This document shows, one piece after another, positions 6,821-8,350 of a stretch of DNA of 8,350 bases. Numbering within the stretch: the stretch's first letter is position 1; each line of letters opens with the position of its first letter. The notes below the pieces were generated by a model that saw only the letters and a list, made by a program, of their open reading frames with translations, did not search any database and was not told where the DNA came from. The stretch comes from JAIVGV01 sp045807785 (GTDB lineage Bacteria; Acidobacteriota; Blastocatellia; Pyrinomonadales; Pyrinomonadaceae): positions 1-8,350 of the forward strand of contig JBJMGS010000228.1 of NCBI GenBank assembly GCA_045807785.1, in the 5' to 3' direction. Position numbers and translations under genes: made by a program.

Positions 6821-7117
6821 CTACGGCGCGGTCGGGCACGCCGCCAAGCATTCGTTGCGAACCGCCTTACAAGAGCGTATCCCGCGCTTGGCACCCGGGC
6901 TCGCACACGCATCATAGTCGGAGAGACATATCTGTCTGCACGAGATGTGAACCTGTTTTCTAGGATGAGCGGGCGTCCGGGTTCTGGCTTGGTTGTCGTT
7001 TTGCACAGCCGCTCCGGCGACCGGCGACAGGATACTGAATAAGCCTGCGGCGACGATCAAGATCAAGAGAAGCAAAGTTGGCAAGCGAAGCTTTATGCGT
7101 TTCACGATCTGCTGCAT
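6821..7117 (-). CDS. Small secreted or membrane-anchored protein with symmetric six-cysteine motif
   Basis: This 98-residue protein is not recognised as a named family. The ATG at 7117 is chosen because AGGAGAA stands 6 bases upstream and because it places a basic start and a long hydrophobic segment (residues about 12-38) at the N-terminus. The longer frame from 7180 would have to be read through the hairpin at 7139-7175. The segment is a signal peptide (possible cleavage near A-G-A-A) or a membrane anchor. A polar linker follows (about 39-58), then six cysteines at 60, 64, 71, 83, 90 and 94. The spacing is C-x3-C-x6-C-x11-C-x6-C-x3-C, a mirror-symmetric pattern. Such twin CX3C spacing suits two antiparallel helices held by disulfides, as in small Tim or CHCH-type folds; that is analogy, not homology. 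It lies 74 bases downstream of the LCCL gene on the same strand. Confidence 0.72.
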   Translation of the reverse strand: MQQIVKRIKLRLPTLLLLILIVAAGLFSILSPVAGAAVQNDNQARTRTPAHPRKQVHISCRQICLSDYDACASPGAKRGIRSCKAVRNECLAACPTAP

Positions 7118-7123
7118 CGAAAG

Positions 7124-7130
7124 TTCTCCT
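7124..7130 (-). promoter_or_regulatory. Ribosome binding site deciding the start of the six-cysteine protein
   Basis: AGGAGAA on the minus strand, 6 bases before the ATG at 7117. It favours this start over the in-frame ATG at 7180. Confidence 0.7.
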
Positions 7131-7138
7131 GTGGGAAA

Positions 7139-7175
7139 TGAAGATGAACAGGCGATGCGCGCCTGTTCATCTTCA
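7139..7175 (-). terminator. 16-bp perfect hairpin, likely terminator or mRNA processing/stability stem
   Basis: The arms 7139-7154 and 7160-7175 are perfectly complementary around a 5-base loop. Read on the minus strand, the stem begins 16 bases after the LCCL stop and is followed by TTTCCC, a poor U-tract, so termination would be partial at best. It sits immediately before the ribosome binding site of the six-cysteine gene. It could therefore tune the ratio of the two products rather than end transcription. On the plus strand no U-tract follows and no gene precedes it. Confidence 0.55.
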
Positions 7176-7191
7176 GCCACTCCGCGTGAAT

Positions 7192-7959
7192 CTAGCGAAC
7201 GACGAAGCTGCGCCCGTACTCGCCGAAGTTGTTCGACTTGATCCCGTGGCGCAACGTGCTGCCGTAAGTCGAGCGGCCGGGACGTATCTCAATTGTGACT
7301 ACGCCGCCCTGCGCGCGCGTAATGGCTCCGGCGTGGACGGCGGCAGTGCAGATCGAAGAGTCGTCCGTGTACACGTCGCTGCCCCAGATAGCCTGCGTCG
7401 TACCTGCTGCCGGGCAACTGAATCTGTAGGTCTGTCCAGTTTCACCCTTGAAGCCTCCGGCTGACGTGTCCCAACCTATCGGGGTCACCTCTCCGCTCTC
7501 ATCATTGTCCGCGTCCGGTCGCGCATTGCGTCCACTCGTGCTGTGGCCGGCTTGGCTCGCGCCCGATGAATTAAACACGAAGCTGCGATGATACTCGCCG
7601 AAGTTGTTCGACTTGATCCCGTGGCGGGTCGTGCTGCCGTAAGTCGAGCGGCCGGGGCGTATTTCGATGCTCACCACGCCGCCGCGCTCGATGCTGATGA
7701 GCCCGGCATGAACGGCGGCAGTGCAGATGGACGAGTCGTCCGTGTAAATGTCGCTGCCATAGATAGGCTGCGCAGTACCGTCCGACGGGCAACTAAATCT
7801 GTAGGTTCGTCCCGTCGCACCCTGAAAGCCCCCGGCTGATGTGTCCCAACCTATCGGAGTGGTATCTCCCATGATGGACATCGTCGGCATGCCCGCGGCT
7901 GAGCCCGCGATGCCGGCCATGAGTAGGAAAGCTGTCAACAGCGATTTCAGTCTATTCAT
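7192..7959 (-). CDS. Secreted protein with two tandem LCCL domains
   Basis: This 255-residue protein has a signal peptide (about residues 1-23, G-S-A-A-G) and two LCCL domains, residues about 34-128 and 159-253. Each shows the family signature: Y/W-G-S-D-x-Y-T-D-D-S-S-I-C, then A-A-V-H-A-G, then G-G-V-V-x-I, then P-G-x-S-x-Y-G-S, then a closing S-F-V. Each domain has just two cysteines (57/79 and 182/204), which probably form one disulfide. The 30-residue linker is rich in Ser, Gly and acidic residues. LCCL domains were named from Limulus factor C, Coch-5b2 and Lgl1, where they occur in extracellular proteins and are linked to lipopolysaccharide or ligand binding; the bacterial role is not established. 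No catalytic domain is attached, so a binding or matrix role is the plain guess. The start is fixed by AAGGAGA 5 bases upstream (7965-7971). Confidence 0.9.
   Translation of the reverse strand: MNRLKSLLTAFLLMAGIAGSAAGMPTMSIMGDTTPIGWDTSAGGFQGATGRTYRFSCPSDGTAQPIYGSDIYTDDSSICTAAVHAGLISIERGGVVSIEIRPGRSTYGSTTRHGIKSNNFGEYHRSFVFNSSGASQAGHSTSGRNARPDADNDESGEVTPIGWDTSAGGFKGETGQTYRFSCPAAGTTQAIWGSDVYTDDSSICTAAVHAGAITRAQGGVVTIEIRPGRSTYGSTLRHGIKSNNFGEYGRSFVVR
7201..7860 (-). repeat. Tandem duplication encoding the two LCCL domains
   Basis: Copies at 7201-7485 and 7576-7860 align without gaps at an offset of 375 bases. By hand I count 52 differences in 285 positions, about 82% identity, and 78 of 95 residues identical. 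Several blocks over 30 bases are identical. This points to an internal duplication within this gene rather than joining of two distant LCCL domains. Confidence 0.9.
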
Positions 7960-7964
7960 TTGTA

Positions 7965-7971
7965 TCTCCTT
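7965..7971 (-). promoter_or_regulatory. Ribosome binding site of the LCCL gene
   Basis: AAGGAGA on the minus strand, 5 bases before the ATG at 7959; close to the consensus and supports this start. Confidence 0.75.
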
Positions 7972-8090
7972 ACGGTGGAAGGCACTGAGACAGAGAGACC
8001 CAGCGCGCTGGATTTCGGAGAAGGCTTAACGGGCGAGATGCAGAGGAGTGCAGTCGTAGGCCAACCTTGCGGCTTTTCGGAAGCGTGCTG

Positions 8091-8119
8091 ATAGTATGCC
8101 TAATCCACTGGTAGGTAAA
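8091..8119 (-). promoter_or_regulatory. Possible sigma-70-type promoter of the LCCL gene
   Basis: On the minus strand TTTACC (8114-8119) and TACTAT (8091-8096) are separated by 17 bases, each matching the consensus hexamers at 4 of 6 positions. The implied start near 8084 would leave a leader of about 125 bases. A short inverted repeat (AGGTA at 8113-8117 and TACCT at 8126-8130) overlaps the -35 element and could be an operator. The match is modest and could be chance. Confidence 0.3.
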
Positions 8120-8253
8120 TATTTGTACCTGACGAGAGTGGCTATCTAACGTCTGACAATTCAGCTTCGATGACACGGCGCCCCACGGCTTTTTCTGCAC
8201 GGTCCCGGCGGATGCAGATGGCTTTTACCGGGAGGTATGGGTTGGGGGTTCAA

Positions 8254-8349
8254 CTCTCCATTCGCCGTTCTCGCTCTTCGGTCTCGCAACGAATCGTCAC
8301 GTCCAAGTCCGGGGATCACCTCTCCATTCACTGTTCTCGCTCGCTTCGG
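8254..8349. repeat. Imperfect direct repeat, two copies about 66 bases apart
   Basis: CTCTCCATTC occurs at 8254-8263 and 8320-8329, each followed after three bases by GTTCTCGCTC (8267-8276 and 8333-8342) and then TTCGG. The copies differ by two substitutions and a 2-base insertion. The second copy ends at the window edge, so more copies may follow. Such repeats are common intergenic elements; no function is implied. Confidence 0.5.
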
Positions 8350-8350
8350 G

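Larger units (their letters stand above)
7960..8350. other. Intergenic region upstream of the LCCL gene
   Basis: About 390 bases with no supported gene; the 76-codon minus-strand ORF at 7970-8200 has no domain and covers the LCCL leader. Contents that can be named are the LCCL ribosome binding site, a 12-bp perfect palindrome CCAGCGCGCTGG at 8000-8011 in the leader, the possible promoter at 8091-8119 and the direct repeat at 8254-8349. Confidence 0.5.

Noticed and set aside
6788..7042. Plus-strand ORF opposite the six-cysteine gene
   Set aside because: It is Arg-rich, starts with TTG without a ribosome binding site, and is antisense to a better-supported gene.
8000..8011. 12-bp perfect palindrome in the LCCL leader as an operator
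   Set aside because: Kept only as a note: a GC-only core palindrome this short is expected by chance in a GC-rich region and there is no second copy.
8231..8262. T-arm-like sequence GGTTCAACTC suggesting a tRNA
   Set aside because: The five-base stem does not close fully and there is no anticodon arm, D arm or acceptor stem around it.

Overview
The window reads as a piece of a high-GC, Gram-negative-type chromosome from a saprophytic bacterium that degrades plant polymers. My best guess is an acidobacterium (Blastocatellia-like), based on the mix of enzyme families, the purine-rich Shine-Dalgarno sites and the GC-rich code; nothing in the window fixes the taxonomy. There is no rRNA, tRNA, CRISPR array or intact mobile element.

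Layout. Positions 2-262 (+) hold the C-terminal end of a cation diffusion facilitator-type metal transporter that starts before the window. It converges on a minus-strand block, 5828 down to 454, of three tightly spaced genes read in the order GH51 alpha-L-arabinofuranosidase, CE1-like/esterase-D-fold esterase, GH3 beta-xylosidase-type enzyme with a PA14 insert. The gaps are 39 and 11 bases, so this is very probably one operon. All three products carry signal peptides. The likely joint task is stripping arabinoxylan outside the cytoplasm: the GH51 removes arabinose, the esterase removes feruloyl or acetyl groups, and the GH3 releases xylose from the chain ends. No transporter, SusC/D pair or regulator for the sugars lies in the window.

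Positions 5829-6588 form a long stretch of lower GC with no convincing gene. It holds an overlapping pair of inverted repeats at 6060-6106.

Positions 6589-7959 (-) form a second, unrelated block whose products all look exported or membrane-associated. These are a tandem-LCCL-domain secreted protein (7192-7959), a 98-residue protein with a strikingly symmetric six-cysteine pattern (6821-7117), and a 34-codon hydrophobic ORF with its own ribosome binding site (6589-6693). A 16-bp hairpin separates the first two. Functions of this block are unknown.

Positions 7960-8350 are non-coding: a possible promoter for the LCCL gene and a two-copy direct repeat at the window edge.

The best-supported calls are the three carbohydrate enzymes and the LCCL protein. 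The most open questions are the cysteine-hairpin protein, the 34-codon ORF and the inverted-repeat region.
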